Part shown: one piece after another, positions 9,761 to 18,546 of the stretch
Layout: every line of letters starts with the position of its first letter
Position numbering within the stretch: the stretch's first letter is position 1
Notes under the pieces: generated by a model
The model's database searches: none
Seen by the model: only the letters and a program-made list of their open reading frames with translations
Told to the model about the DNA's origin: nothing
Assembly: GCA_023415275.1 (NCBI GenBank)
Contig: JAEZLJ010000023.1
Location: 8,182-72,181, forward strand
Length of the DNA: 64,000 nucleotides
Origin: Bacteroidota bacterium
GTDB taxonomy: Bacteria > Bacteroidota > Bacteroidia > Chitinophagales > Chitinophagaceae
Direction of reading: 5' to 3'
Translations under genes and position numbers: made by a program

Positions 9761-10046
9761 TTGGAATAAATATTTACTATGAATGTATTACTGGAAATGC
9801 CCTTCCTGCAAATTTCTTTGGTTAAAGAAAATGTAAATACAGATGTTTATTGGTACGGAAGCTAATTATAGAGATTAGCATTTTCAACACGATCATTCAT
9901 TAAAAACAACAGGTAATTTTTTAACCGTGATCCATTCATTTTCCCTTCGCATTTTACTTTGTCGATAAAATAAAAGCTTCGGTCTAAATTATTTGTTACA
10001 CACATACCTAAGATGAAGTTTTGCATCCTACAAAACCACTATCCAA
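9761..10046. other. A/T-rich intergenic region, no gene seen
   Basis: This non-coding stretch lies between the divergent deacetylase gene and a tiny ORF. It contains promoter-like sequences (TTTTACTTTG near 9954-9963 and TAAATTATTTG near 9985) and two very short reading frames: 28 codons from 9779, and 13 codons from 10013 overlapping the next small ORF. Neither has supporting evidence. Confidence 0.5.
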
Positions 10047-10142
10047 ATGTTTAACTTATTCGATATTCAATCCCTAAGGGCAACTGTAAAAGTGATCGCA
10101 GTAGTGATCATGCTCCTGGTGATTGTAAATCTATTTGCCTGA
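10047..10142 (+). CDS. Possible 31-residue single-TM small protein
   Basis: A short frame from ATG 10047 to TGA 10140-10142 encodes a polar head (MFNLFDIQSLRATVK) followed by an unbroken hydrophobic helix (VIAVVIMLLVIVNLF), the composition expected of a small inner-membrane protein. A TTATTTG -7-like sequence lies about 55 bases upstream. A 13-codon frame from 10013 overlaps its start and could act as a leader. No function can be assigned, and a chance ORF is possible. Confidence 0.4.
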   Translation: MFNLFDIQSLRATVKVIAVVIMLLVIVNLFA

Positions 10143-10181
10143 GAATAATCAATCCAGTTTTGCCTCTTGTTGTTATTGGCC

Positions 10182-11261
10182 TTATCGCCCTGGTTCATAA
10201 TCATAGGGCAATAGATCTGCCAGGTTCTTCCAACTCCAGTATCCCTGGTTGATCCAGCTTCTCTGGTCCACAAAATATCCATTGGGCTTAATCAAAATGG
10301 CATCCAACAAGTCCACATAGGAAATCTGGGTCTTTACATCCAGGGGAAGTCCGTATTGCTCCAGGTACTGTTTTTCCGGGGCTTTTTTAGTATAGGTGAT
10401 GCTGACCTTTCCCGGGAACCATAATTCAGCATCTGCAGTGGAGTCATTGAAATAATAATAACTGGTATCGTATGGGTTGGCCAGCCTGTCAAACTTGGTA
10501 GTGCTGTTTTTGGATAATAGATCCACAGTAAAACCGTTTTGCTTTAACGTGCTGTCATAATAAGACCTGATAAAATGAAGCCTGGATCCATAATAGGCAG
10601 TTTCCCTGGCCTTTTTCCATTCAGCCTGTTGTTCGGCTGTGCCTTCCATATCTGTATATAAACAATAACCCCTGAATGAGTTGATCTCGGTTTTGTAGGA
10701 ATGAACAAAAGAATCCAGCTCGTAGCGCATAGTATATCCCAGGGCTGTATTCCTGAGTTGTAAAGGCTCGGTAGCGAGCACCTTCAACCGGTCGTTCCTT
10801 TTGTAATAAAAGAACTTCAAAACTTCCGGATTCAAAAGGCTGCAACTGTCCGCAAAAGGTGTTCTGCCTATAAAATGATCCGTAAAGAACTTGCCATACT
10901 TCTCCCAACCATCAGTGACCTCATTGCTGCTCCTGATCACGATCTCACTCATGCTGTTATCTGCCTTTTGCAATTCCAGGTTAAACTCCCTGTCTGCTAC
11001 TGCCTCGAAGTTGATAGTCCGGCTCACATAGCCTGTAAAAGAAACGATCAATTCATACCCGCCCTTATCCAGGTAAAGCTTGTAATTACCTTCTTTGTCC
11101 GTAACGGTGCCCTTGGTTGTATTCTGCGCAAACACAGAAGCACCTTCAAGGGGTAGCTTGGTTTCGGCATCTGTAATTTTACCGGTTACCGTACTTTGTG
11201 AAAATACAATGGCAGATATCAATAGGGAAATAGTGGCCAGGAGGAGGTGTGGTCTTTTCAT
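10182..11261 (-). CDS. Carboxypeptidase-regulatory-like domain protein, exported
   Basis: This is a 359-residue exported protein with a signal peptide (MKRPHLLLATISLLISAIVFS). An N-terminal CarboxypepD_reg-like beta-sandwich follows at about residues 24-100 (VTGKITDAETKLPLEGASV, GTVTDKEGNYKLYL). In Bacteroidota this domain is common in cell-surface and outer-membrane proteins. The remaining 240 residues are unassigned, rich in Tyr/Phe and Asp, and contain no TonB barrel signature. The protein is far too short to be a SusC-like receptor. It lies 21 bases downstream of the SDR gene, so it is probably the last gene of a three-gene minus-strand operon. The functional link to the two metabolic genes is unclear. 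Confidence 0.82.
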   Translation of the reverse strand: MKRPHLLLATISLLISAIVFSQSTVTGKITDAETKLPLEGASVFAQNTTKGTVTDKEGNYKLYLDKGGYELIVSFTGYVSRTINFEAVADREFNLELQKADNSMSEIVIRSSNEVTDGWEKYGKFFTDHFIGRTPFADSCSLLNPEVLKFFYYKRNDRLKVLATEPLQLRNTALGYTMRYELDSFVHSYKTEINSFRGYCLYTDMEGTAEQQAEWKKARETAYYGSRLHFIRSYYDSTLKQNGFTVDLLSKNSTTKFDRLANPYDTSYYYFNDSTADAELWFPGKVSITYTKKAPEKQYLEQYGLPLDVKTQISYVDLLDAILIKPNGYFVDQRSWINQGYWSWKNLADLLPYDYEPGR

Positions 11262-11282
11262 AGTGGTACTAAAATAAAAAAA

Positions 11283-12305
11283 TTAAAGCGTTATTTCACC
11301 TCTTTGCAAAGCCGCCTTGTATTTTTCACAGGAATTTGCAATTACAGTTTCCAGGTTCGTAAAGCTGAATCCTGGCAGGGCTTTCAACAAAGAAGAATTA
11401 TCAAAACTGGTCTGGCTTTGGGCTACCTTGGCAGTTTCCCTTGTTAACAGGGGTTTGTTACCTGTGATCATTGATTTCATGCTTTCCAGGCGCCAGGCTA
11501 ATTCACCCATTGTTTTGGTGGCTTCCCGGGCAGGTCTTGGCTTGCCAAAATGATCTGCTATGGTATTAAATAGTTTCTGGAACGGCCAGTTTTCGGCATT
11601 GATAATATATCTTTTCTGGCTTAGGTCCGATTGAAGCAGCTGCACAATAGCTGTCGCTACGTCTTCCACTCCTACAAAACCATTCACGCCTTTTGTGTAC
11701 CAGGAAAATCCCTTATAAGCATTTTTAAAGATGGCGCAGCTTGACTGGTGCCAATTTCCATAGCCCAAAATAGTGCTCGGGTTAACCACTATACCTTCCA
11801 GTCCTTCGGCAAAACCCCGGTACACATGCATTTCTGCATGGTGCTTGGAGATCGCATAATGGGTGGTGTTGCTATTCTCCTCCCATTTCTTTTCCTCGTT
11901 TACCATTCCTGATTTAGTGGTTCTTCCAAGGGCGGCCACGGAACTTACATGCACCATCCTTTTCACCCCGGTTTCAATGGCTGCATTCACCACGTTGGCT
12001 GTGCCCTCAACATTCACCTGGTACATCCTGTCCCGGTCTTTTTTATCAAAGGAAACAATAGCGGCGGAGTGTATCACTGCGGATGCATTGGCCATGGCGT
12101 CCTGCAAGGAAACCACATCCAGTACATCACCTTCCATCCACTCCACTTTGTCCAGGATATGGGCCGGAATATAAAATGGCAGGGCAGCAGACCGTTTGAT
12201 GGCGGTTACTTCTAAACCTTTTTCAACAAGTTCCTTTATGATATAAGCGCCTAGAAAGCCAGTACCGCCGGTAACTAAAACCCTTCCTGTTTGAATTGTT
12301 GCCAT
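11283..12305 (-). CDS. NAD-dependent epimerase/dehydratase (extended SDR)
   Basis: This cytoplasmic NAD(P)-binding Rossmann-fold oxidoreductase has 340 residues. The nucleotide motif TGGTGFLG is at residues 12-19, the acidic NAD-binding segment EGDVLD at 59-64, Ser121/122 in HVSSVAALG, and the catalytic pair Tyr150 and Lys154 in YAISK. The closest recognisable subgroup is the dihydroflavonol-reductase or 3-beta-HSD-like SDRs, whose substrates vary. It follows the hydroxyacyl-CoA dehydrogenase gene by 51 bases and precedes the exported protein by 21, so an operon is likely. The precise substrate cannot be inferred. Confidence 0.9.
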   Translation of the reverse strand: MATIQTGRVLVTGGTGFLGAYIIKELVEKGLEVTAIKRSAALPFYIPAHILDKVEWMEGDVLDVVSLQDAMANASAVIHSAAIVSFDKKDRDRMYQVNVEGTANVVNAAIETGVKRMVHVSSVAALGRTTKSGMVNEEKKWEENSNTTHYAISKHHAEMHVYRGFAEGLEGIVVNPSTILGYGNWHQSSCAIFKNAYKGFSWYTKGVNGFVGVEDVATAIVQLLQSDLSQKRYIINAENWPFQKLFNTIADHFGKPRPAREATKTMGELAWRLESMKSMITGNKPLLTRETAKVAQSQTSFDNSSLLKALPGFSFTNLETVIANSCEKYKAALQRGEITL

Positions 12306-12356
12306 TGATGGGGGCGAAAATATTACGAATCGATGGTTTCACCTATCATCTGGGTA

Positions 12357-13196
12357 CTAATAATCATAATACCCTTTTTTGGTCTTCTTGCCCAATTGGC
12401 CTTGCTTTACCTTTTCTTCCTGCAGGTAAGAAGGTTTCAGGCGGTCTGGTTTATTCAACTGTTCATATACCGAGACGCTCACCGCATAGTTGACATCATT
12501 CCCAATCAGGTCCATTAATTTGAAGGGACCCATCTTAAATCCCGTTTTTTCCAGGATGGTATCTATAGTGGCATAATCTGCCAAACCTTCTTCGGCTATA
12601 CGCAACGATTCTATATAAAATGGACGTGCTACCCGGTTCACTATAAAACCAGGGGAATCCTTGCATATTACCGGCTGCTTCTCCAGTTTGCGGGTAAATC
12701 CTACCAAGGCATGTATAGTGGTTTCGCTGGTTTGTTCGCCCTTCACCACTTCCACCAACTTCATTACCGGTGCGGGATTAAAAAAATGCAGGCCTGCAAA
12801 CCGGTGAGGTCCTGGAATATAGTTAGCTATGGCATTGATGGAAAGTGAGGATGTGTTGGAAGCAAATATGGTTTGTCCGGTATTGATTTCAGCCAATTGA
12901 TCAAATAGAGCTGTTTTAGCTTCCATTTTCTCAATAATGGCTTCTATTACCAGGTCAGCGCTGCAATCAGCCAGCGAGTTGCTAAACCGGAGTTTACCAA
13001 AGGCCGCATGTTTTTCAATAGGAGTGATCTTTCCCTTTTCTACTAGCTTATCAAGATCGGCATTGATCTTTTGTTTGGTTTTTTGCAATACCTCTTCCTG
13101 CAGATCATAGAGCAAGGTGGAATATCCGGCCATAGCGCACACTTGTGCAATGCCACTCCCCATTGTCCCACCACCGGCTATGCATATCTTATTCAT
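12357..13196 (-). CDS. 3-hydroxyacyl-CoA (3-hydroxybutyryl-CoA) dehydrogenase
   Basis: This soluble NAD(P)-dependent enzyme of 279 residues interconverts 3-hydroxyacyl-CoA and 3-ketoacyl-CoA in fatty-acid or butyrate-type metabolism. The dinucleotide motif GGGTMGSGIA is at residues 8-17. The catalytic His137 and Glu149 lie in LHFFNPAPVMKLVEV, and the C-terminal helical domain begins at SPGFIVNRVARPF. The length matches stand-alone Hbd/PaaH-type enzymes rather than the fused FadB. It is the first gene of the probable minus-strand operon and is divergent from a small membrane-protein gene. Confidence 0.93.
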   Translation of the reverse strand: MNKICIAGGGTMGSGIAQVCAMAGYSTLLYDLQEEVLQKTKQKINADLDKLVEKGKITPIEKHAAFGKLRFSNSLADCSADLVIEAIIEKMEAKTALFDQLAEINTGQTIFASNTSSLSINAIANYIPGPHRFAGLHFFNPAPVMKLVEVVKGEQTSETTIHALVGFTRKLEKQPVICKDSPGFIVNRVARPFYIESLRIAEEGLADYATIDTILEKTGFKMGPFKLMDLIGNDVNYAVSVSVYEQLNKPDRLKPSYLQEEKVKQGQLGKKTKKGYYDY

Positions 13197-13264
13197 CGGT
13201 TGATATTAGTCAGTAAAAATATGGTACAATAATTTCTAACTTTATAAAGACCAAAGAAATCAAG

Positions 13265-13459
13265 ATGAAATATAAAAATGCCATATTGGTTGCGGCAGGT
13301 GCAGCTCTGGCCACAGTGGTTGCTTTTTTCCTGGTAAGGAGAAAACAGGAAATAGCGGGTGAAAGGCCCCCGCGCAAGGCTCCACAATTGAAGAACGTGG
13401 CCAATCCGGGCGATCAATCTGAATTCTTAACCTCTCCCAGTGATTCTGAAATAGGGTAG
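13265..13459 (+). CDS. Small single-TM protein of unknown function
   Basis: This 64-residue frame has a short Lys-containing N-terminus, one TM helix (AILVAAGAALATVVAFFLV) followed by RRKQE, and a Pro/Ser-rich tail. The layout fits an N-out or anchored small inner-membrane protein, not a cleaved signal peptide. A near-consensus -7 (TAACTTTA, 13238-13245) lies about 20 bases before the start. No family was recognised. Confidence 0.6.
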   Translation: MKYKNAILVAAGAALATVVAFFLVRRKQEIAGERPPRKAPQLKNVANPGDQSEFLTSPSDSEIG

Positions 13460-13532
13460 CCTGGTATGTTCTTTCGTGCCCCGTAAACCATTTGCTGAAG
13501 ATTCATTGTCCTATCATAAATAAATCTTCATT

Positions 13533-14150
13533 ATGCCAACAACTGCAGGAAGCGGCGTGTTTCAAAAGGGGTATAGCACTTCTATTGCTTTCCTCGTAGC
13601 CTTATTGCTATTCTTTCTTCCCTTCGTGGTCATTAAATGCAACAATCAACCCTACGCTGAAAACACCGGCTTAGGCCTGGCATTGGGCACCAACTATAAC
13701 GTTACCGCCCAAAAAGATCTGCCGGATATTTTGCAAAAAGGCAAGAATGAAAGTGTTCCCAGGGAGGAAGAGAAAGGAAAATTGTATGTCCTGGCACTGG
13801 CCTCGCTGCTTGCTGGCATAGTAGGCTTGATGTTTTCTTTATCAAAATCACGTTCCGCATCTTCAGTGTCCATGCTCATGGGAATGGCAGCAGCGCTCTG
13901 CCTGGTAATACTGATGTTTCAGATCAGCAGCGACATCAAACGAAATTCAGGAGGAAATGTCTTGTCGGGGAGAGATAGTAATATCAGGGTTACTGCCAGC
14001 TATACTATCTGGTATTTTATTGCCATTGCCAGCTTCCTGGCAGCGGCATTTTTCAGTTATAAACGAAGAGATATAACAATATCTCCGGGGGGTGACCGGC
14101 TACGGCCGGAAAGAAGCGAAGATGGTTCCAGCTTGCCAGACGGCTGGTAA
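13533..14150 (+). CDS. Multi-pass membrane protein of unknown function
   Basis: This 205-residue protein has four predicted TM segments: about residues 18-34 (IAFLVALLLFFLPFVV), 87-105, 112-130 and 150-172. A soluble loop of about 50 residues separates the first two, and an Arg/Glu/Gly-rich cytoplasmic tail ends the chain. Cys at residue 36 follows the first TM (VVIKC), but the spacing does not fit a lipobox. It shares a bidirectional terminator with the opposing pheS gene. I do not recognise the family. Confidence 0.72.
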   Translation: MPTTAGSGVFQKGYSTSIAFLVALLLFFLPFVVIKCNNQPYAENTGLGLALGTNYNVTAQKDLPDILQKGKNESVPREEEKGKLYVLALASLLAGIVGLMFSLSKSRSASSVSMLMGMAAALCLVILMFQISSDIKRNSGGNVLSGRDSNIRVTASYTIWYFIAIASFLAAAFFSYKRRDITISPGGDRLRPERSEDGSSLPDGW

Positions 14151-14163
14151 GCCGTTCAATGAT

Positions 14164-14197
14164 AAAAAAAGACCTTCTTACTGGAAGGTCTTTTTTT
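14164..14197. terminator. Bidirectional terminator between convergent genes
   Basis: The perfect stem AAAAAAAGACCTTC / GAAGGTCTTTTTTT with a 6-base loop has an A run on one side and a T run on the other. It lies between the stop codons of the membrane-protein gene and pheS and can terminate both transcripts. Confidence 0.88.
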
Positions 14198-14211
14198 AAG
14201 TAGTTATACAG

Positions 14212-15243
14212 TTAAACCGCACTATCAAACTGTTTCAGGAAACGTGCATCGTTTTCACTGAACAGTCTTATATCATTTACATCATATAATAATAACGCCG
14301 GGCGTTCAATGCCCATACCGAAGGCGTAGCCTGTGTACTTATTACTGTCTATCCCGCAATTCTCTAATACTTTCGGATGTACCATGCCACATCCCAGTAT
14401 CTCTACCCATCCTGTATGCTTACAAATCCGGCATCCTTTGCCTCCGCAAATAAAGCAGCTCACATCCATTTCAGCACTTGGTTCTGTAAACGGAAAGTAA
14501 GAAGGCCTGAAGCGAACCTTAGTATCCTTGCCAAACATTTCCTGCACAAAGAAATAAAGCGTTTGTTTCAGGTCAGCAAAGCTTACATTTTCATCAATAT
14601 ACAATCCTTCTATCTGGTGAAAAAAGCAATGCGACCTGGCAGAAATGGTCTCATTGCGGTACACACGACCGGGGCATATGATCCTGATGGGCAACTTGCC
14701 CTTTTGCATCTCCCTGATCTGCACATTGCTGGTATGTGTGCGCAACAGCCAATCAGGATTCTGGTGTATATAGAAAGTATCCTGCATGTCACGGGCAGGA
14801 TGGTTCTCCGGCAGGTTCAATGCAGTGAAGTTGTGCCAGTCATCTTCTATCTCCGGGCCATCTGCCACTGAAAATCCAAGTCGCTGAAAGATGCTGACCA
14901 TGCGGTTGCGTACCAGCGTAATAGGATGGCGCGTTCCAATCGTGATAGCATCCCCTGGCAGGGACAGATCCATTTCTTCTTTTGCTGTAGTGCCATTATT
15001 GGCAAACAGTTCCTTAGCCTGGTCATACCGGGCTTCTGCAAATTGCTTGAATTCGTTCAATACCTGGCCAAACGCTTTCTTCTGGTCATTAGGAACATTA
15101 CGCATCTCACCAAAAAGACTCTTTACCAATCCTTTGGTACCCAGGTATTTAATGCGGTATTCCTCCAGTTGTTGTGCTGTTAGGATCTCGTAAGCCTCAA
15201 TATCTTTCCGGAAACCTTCAATTTGCTGTAACAATCCTTCCAT
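14212..15243 (-). CDS. pheS: Phenylalanine--tRNA ligase alpha subunit
   Basis: This cytoplasmic class II aminoacyl-tRNA synthetase alpha chain (343 residues) charges tRNA-Phe together with PheT. It has an N-terminal coiled coil, class II motif 2 (GRVYRNETISARSHCFFHQ), the Phe-pocket segment (FRPSYFPFTEPSAEMDV), a CFICGGKGCRICKHTGW insert with four Cys that could bind zinc, and motif 3 (GYAFGMGIERPALLLY). I start at ATG 15243 (MEGLLQQIEGFRKDIEAYE), as in relatives. The 15-codon longer frame (15288) would run through a -7 promoter element at 15249-15256. pheT is not adjacent, which is common in Bacteroidota. Confidence 0.96.
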   Translation of the reverse strand: MEGLLQQIEGFRKDIEAYEILTAQQLEEYRIKYLGTKGLVKSLFGEMRNVPNDQKKAFGQVLNEFKQFAEARYDQAKELFANNGTTAKEEMDLSLPGDAITIGTRHPITLVRNRMVSIFQRLGFSVADGPEIEDDWHNFTALNLPENHPARDMQDTFYIHQNPDWLLRTHTSNVQIREMQKGKLPIRIICPGRVYRNETISARSHCFFHQIEGLYIDENVSFADLKQTLYFFVQEMFGKDTKVRFRPSYFPFTEPSAEMDVSCFICGGKGCRICKHTGWVEILGCGMVHPKVLENCGIDSNKYTGYAFGMGIERPALLLYDVNDIRLFSENDARFLKQFDSAV

Positions 15244-15248
15244 GCCCG

Positions 15249-15280
15249 CAAAGATAGGAGTTGAACCATTAGACCCGAAA
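15249..15280 (-). promoter_or_regulatory. Putative promoter of pheS
   Basis: On the minus strand a TTCG -33-like element is followed after 19 bases by a perfect TAnnTTTG element (TATCTTTG, 15249-15256). The element ends only 5 bases before the ATG at 15243, implying a leaderless or nearly leaderless mRNA. Confidence 0.5.
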
Positions 15281-15323
15281 AGGACCATATATGCCGCCGG
15301 ACGCTAAAGAGAAGAATAAAAGG

Positions 15324-16163
15324 CTATAATTCAGTAGCGTTGAATGTGTCGCCCTGGTTGATATCGCCGGTGTCAAAACCTTTTTTGAACCAATACATCC
15401 GCTGGGCGGAAGTGCCGTGGGTAAAGGATTCAGGTACCACATATCCTTGTGCTTCTTTTTGCAGCCGGTCGTCACCAATGGCATTGGCCGCATTCAGGGC
15501 TTCTTCTATATCGTTGGCTTCCAGGTAGCCTTTACCTTTCTCATAATGCGCCCATACACCCGCAAAAAAGTCGGCCTGTAATTCCAGTCTCACTGAATAT
15601 TGATTGTATTCTTCTTCGCTCAGGCGGCTTCTCAATCTTTGCACTTTATCCGAGATGCCTAATAAATACTGAATATGATGTCCAACTTCATGAGCCACCA
15701 CGTAGGCCATGGCAAAATCACCCGGGGCACCAAAGCGCTCTTTCAGATCATCGTAAAAAGAAAGATCTATATATAATTTCTGGTCGGCAGGACAATAAAA
15801 AGGTCCGGTCGCTGCACTGGCATTACCGCAACCTGATTGAGTAGCCCCGCTGAATAATACCAGGGTAGGCTTGGGATAATCCCTTCCTGACTTAGAAAGA
15901 ATCTGTTGCCAGGTATCTTCCAGGTCTTTCAATACCACGCTCACAAACTGTGCTTCCTGGTCCTGGGCTGCCTTTTGCTCAGTACTCATTGGCTGTCCCT
16001 GGTTAGGCAGCGGTAGTTGCGTATTACTTCCATCGCCTCCTAGTAATAGGTTCAATACCAATGCTATCACACCAAGTATTCCTCCACCCACTGCCACCTG
16101 TCCACCTGATACGCCTCTCCTGTCTTCTACATTATCACTGCCTTTTCGTCCTTGCCATAGCAT
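15324..16163 (-). CDS. YpfJ-type neutral zinc metallopeptidase
   Basis: This membrane-anchored metallopeptidase of about 279 residues belongs to the YpfJ/KPN_02809 family. The N-terminal MLWQGRKGSDNVEDRRG motif is the family signature. It is followed by a Gly-rich TM helix (GGGILGVIALVLNLLLGG), and the zinc-binding HEVGHH lies in the periplasmic domain, with the downstream Glu in RLELQADFFAGVWAH. Start ATG 16163 is chosen because the signature begins exactly there, and the 24 extra codons upstream look like untranslated DNA. The substrate is unknown in the whole family. It lies 80 bases upstream of pheS. Confidence 0.93.
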   Translation of the reverse strand: MLWQGRKGSDNVEDRRGVSGGQVAVGGGILGVIALVLNLLLGGDGSNTQLPLPNQGQPMSTEQKAAQDQEAQFVSVVLKDLEDTWQQILSKSGRDYPKPTLVLFSGATQSGCGNASAATGPFYCPADQKLYIDLSFYDDLKERFGAPGDFAMAYVVAHEVGHHIQYLLGISDKVQRLRSRLSEEEYNQYSVRLELQADFFAGVWAHYEKGKGYLEANDIEEALNAANAIGDDRLQKEAQGYVVPESFTHGTSAQRMYWFKKGFDTGDINQGDTFNATEL

Positions 16164-16307
16164 AATTGATTCTTTTTGAATAATGTATAAAAAAACGTGC
16201 CCAACAGGGCTCATCTTTATCCATGCCAATCCCAATTTACTGCTTGTTTGCCAATTTCATTCCTCCCAAAATATAGATTCGGGAAAAAACTATTTTATTT
16301 GCGCTCC

Positions 16308-17843
16308 ATGAGATCTATTACCCGGTTAGCTAAACAAACCATTCTTTTTTTTATCCTGATCAGTGCCGTTTCCTGTTCCGTTTTCAAGAGTAGCAGGAAT
16401 GACAATAAACTTGAATTAACCTTTATACATATCAATGACGTTTATGAGATAGCTCCTCTTGCTGGTGGCACACAAGGAGGAATGGCAAGAGTGGCTACAC
16501 TAAAAAAGAATTACCAGGCTAAAAACCCAAATACTTTATTGGTGATAGGGGGCGATTTTCTAAGCCCTTCGGTATATAACAGCTTACAATACGAGGGGAA
16601 ACCCATCAGGGGCAAGCAAATGGTGGAATCCATGAATGCCGCAGGTATGGACCTGGCCGTCTTTGGCAACCATGAATTTGATATCAAGGAATCAGAGCTC
16701 CAGGAGCGCATCAATGAATCGGATTTTCAATGGATTGCTTCTAATGCCTTTCACCGCCAGGGACAGGAGATAAAACCCTTTGCAAAAAAGGATTCGGCAT
16801 TTCCCAAAACCTATATCATGAACTTGCGGGATGCTGACGGCACAATGGCCCGCATAGGATTTATGGGTATTGTGTTGCCATTTACCAAGGCAGACTATGT
16901 TTCCTATGCCGATCCGCTGAAATCAGCCAGGGAAGCCTATAATATGCTTAAAGATTCAGTAGATGCTGTCGTTGCTATCACACACCAGGCAGTTTATATG
17001 GATAGCATCCTGGCTAAGGAAATACCAGGGCTGGCCCTTATCCTGGGCGGTCATGAGCATGATATGCGTTTTCTGCAGGTGGGCAATATTTATATAGCTA
17101 AGGCACATGCCAATGCCAAATCGGCCTACGTAATGAACCTTACCATTAATAAAAAGAGGCACACCATCAGTGTAAAGCCTAAACTGGTTTACGTAGATAC
17201 CACGGTGGCCATTGACAGCGCTACCAATGTGGTAGTTCAAAAATGGACAGACATTGCCAACCGCAATTACAGCTCTCTTGGATTCGATGCCGCTAAAGTG
17301 GTCATGGATCATAATGGGCCATTGGACGGTAGGGAAACAGAGATCAGGTCTCATGCTACTAACCTTACGCAACTGATCATGAACTCCATTAAAGAAGCCG
17401 TGCCTTCCGCAAAAGCTGTATTAATGAATGCAGGCTCCATAAGGTTGGATGATTTTCTGCAAATGCCATTAACGGAATATGATATTATACGCACCATGCC
17501 TTTTGGTGGGGGCATCCGGGAAGCTGACCTTAGGGGCAGCTTGTTGATCAAAACCCTGGAGCAAGGTCATAAAAACAGGGGCAATGGTGGTTTTCTGCAA
17601 TATAATAGCGAGGTGACACGCGAAAATGGTACCTGGAAGATCAGTGGTGAACCCATTAATCCTGAAGGCATTTATCATGTGGGTATTACCGAGTTTTTAT
17701 TAACCGGCAAGGAAGCCAACCTTGATTTTTTAAATCCCGGCAATCCTGATATCATCAGGATATATAAAGCGGAGACTTCCAATACCGACCCCCGGTCTGA
17801 TGTCAGGCTGGCCGTGGTGCGCTATCTTGAAAAACACAGTTAA
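16308..17843 (+). CDS. 5'-nucleotidase / metallophosphatase lipoprotein
   Basis: This secreted two-domain 5'-nucleotidase/UDP-sugar hydrolase-type enzyme of 511 residues releases phosphate from nucleotides outside the cytoplasm. The signal peptide ends in the lipobox ISAVSC. The N-terminal metallophosphatase domain shows FIHINDVYE, GGDFLSPS, FGNHEFD, ITHQAVY and GGHEHD, the metal-binding blocks. The first block has Asn-Asp-Val-Tyr where the canonical form is NDxHG. The C-terminal 5_nucleotid_C domain starts around residue 330 (LTQLIMNSIKEAVPSAKAVLMNAG). ATG 16308 is preferred over the 37-codon-longer frame because it places the signal peptide at the N-terminus. In many bacteria the two domains are split between adjacent genes, but here they are fused. 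Confidence 0.92.
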   Translation: MRSITRLAKQTILFFILISAVSCSVFKSSRNDNKLELTFIHINDVYEIAPLAGGTQGGMARVATLKKNYQAKNPNTLLVIGGDFLSPSVYNSLQYEGKPIRGKQMVESMNAAGMDLAVFGNHEFDIKESELQERINESDFQWIASNAFHRQGQEIKPFAKKDSAFPKTYIMNLRDADGTMARIGFMGIVLPFTKADYVSYADPLKSAREAYNMLKDSVDAVVAITHQAVYMDSILAKEIPGLALILGGHEHDMRFLQVGNIYIAKAHANAKSAYVMNLTINKKRHTISVKPKLVYVDTTVAIDSATNVVVQKWTDIANRNYSSLGFDAAKVVMDHNGPLDGRETEIRSHATNLTQLIMNSIKEAVPSAKAVLMNAGSIRLDDFLQMPLTEYDIIRTMPFGGGIREADLRGSLLIKTLEQGHKNRGNGGFLQYNSEVTRENGTWKISGEPINPEGIYHVGITEFLLTGKEANLDFLNPGNPDIIRIYKAETSNTDPRSDVRLAVVRYLEKHS

Positions 17844-17899
17844 ATGGATTTGGAAAAATTGGGGTATATTAAAGCCTCAGAAACCAAAACCTAACACTT

Positions 17900-18514
17900 A
17901 TGCGTACATTTTTTTACCTGCCAGCTATGGCAGTATTGGCGCTTGCATCTTGCAGCAGCAGTAATGAACAACCTTCCGATAAGAAGACCGAAGATATTGC
18001 CGAAACCAGGAAACTGGAAGGCGAAGCACTCGTGAAAAGAGGCGATTATATTGTTACCGCTGGTGGTTGTAACGATTGTCATTCTCCTAAGATCATGACC
18101 CCTCAAGGTCCTGTAGTGGATTCTTCCAAATTACTCTCTGGTCATCCGGCCGGTTCTCCATTGCCTCCTATTAACCCTGCTGCCTACAAACCAGGCAACT
18201 GGGTGAATATGTCTCCTGATGTTACCGCCTTTGTTGGACCATGGGGAATTTCTTACGCAGCTAATCTTACTTCTGATTCTGCTACAGGCATTGGTGCATG
18301 GACGAAAGAAGTATTTATTAAAACCCTTAGAACAGGGAGGCACCTGGGCCTGGATAATGGCAGACCCATCATGCCGCCAATGCCCTGGAATTATGTGAGT
18401 CAATACACAGATGAGGACCTGGGCGCTATATATGCTTACCTGCATTCGCTTCCAGCCGTAACCAACAGGGTTCCTGAATATACACCACCCCCTGCACCAC
18501 AGGCTTCTAAATAA
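17900..18514 (+). CDS. c-type cytochrome lipoprotein (mono-heme)
   Basis: This exported cytochrome c domain protein has 204 residues, with a lipoprotein signal (LALASC, Cys18) and one heme-binding CNDCH at residues 57-61. A probable axial Met lies in GRPIMPPMPW. The spacing between the CxxCH and this Met (about 90 residues) and the ISYAANLTSDSATGIGAWTKE stretch resemble cytochrome c modules associated with sugar or alcohol dehydrogenases. It probably shuttles electrons in the periplasm or on the outer membrane, but the donor is not evident from the neighbours. It follows the nucleotidase gene by 56 bases in the same direction and has its own terminator. Confidence 0.9.
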   Translation: MRTFFYLPAMAVLALASCSSSNEQPSDKKTEDIAETRKLEGEALVKRGDYIVTAGGCNDCHSPKIMTPQGPVVDSSKLLSGHPAGSPLPPINPAAYKPGNWVNMSPDVTAFVGPWGISYAANLTSDSATGIGAWTKEVFIKTLRTGRHLGLDNGRPIMPPMPWNYVSQYTDEDLGAIYAYLHSLPAVTNRVPEYTPPPAPQASK

Positions 18515-18519
18515 TGCAT

Positions 18520-18546
18520 AAAGCCCTCATTGAGGGCTTTTACTTT
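18520..18546 (+). terminator. Terminator after the cytochrome gene
   Basis: The hairpin AAAGCCCTCA / TGAGGGCTTT has a minimal loop and a T-rich tail, 5 bases past the stop codon. Confidence 0.82.

Noticed and set aside
9779..9865. 28-codon plus-strand frame in the gap after the deacetylase
   Set aside because: No TM or signal pattern and no promoter element close upstream. Chance expectation.
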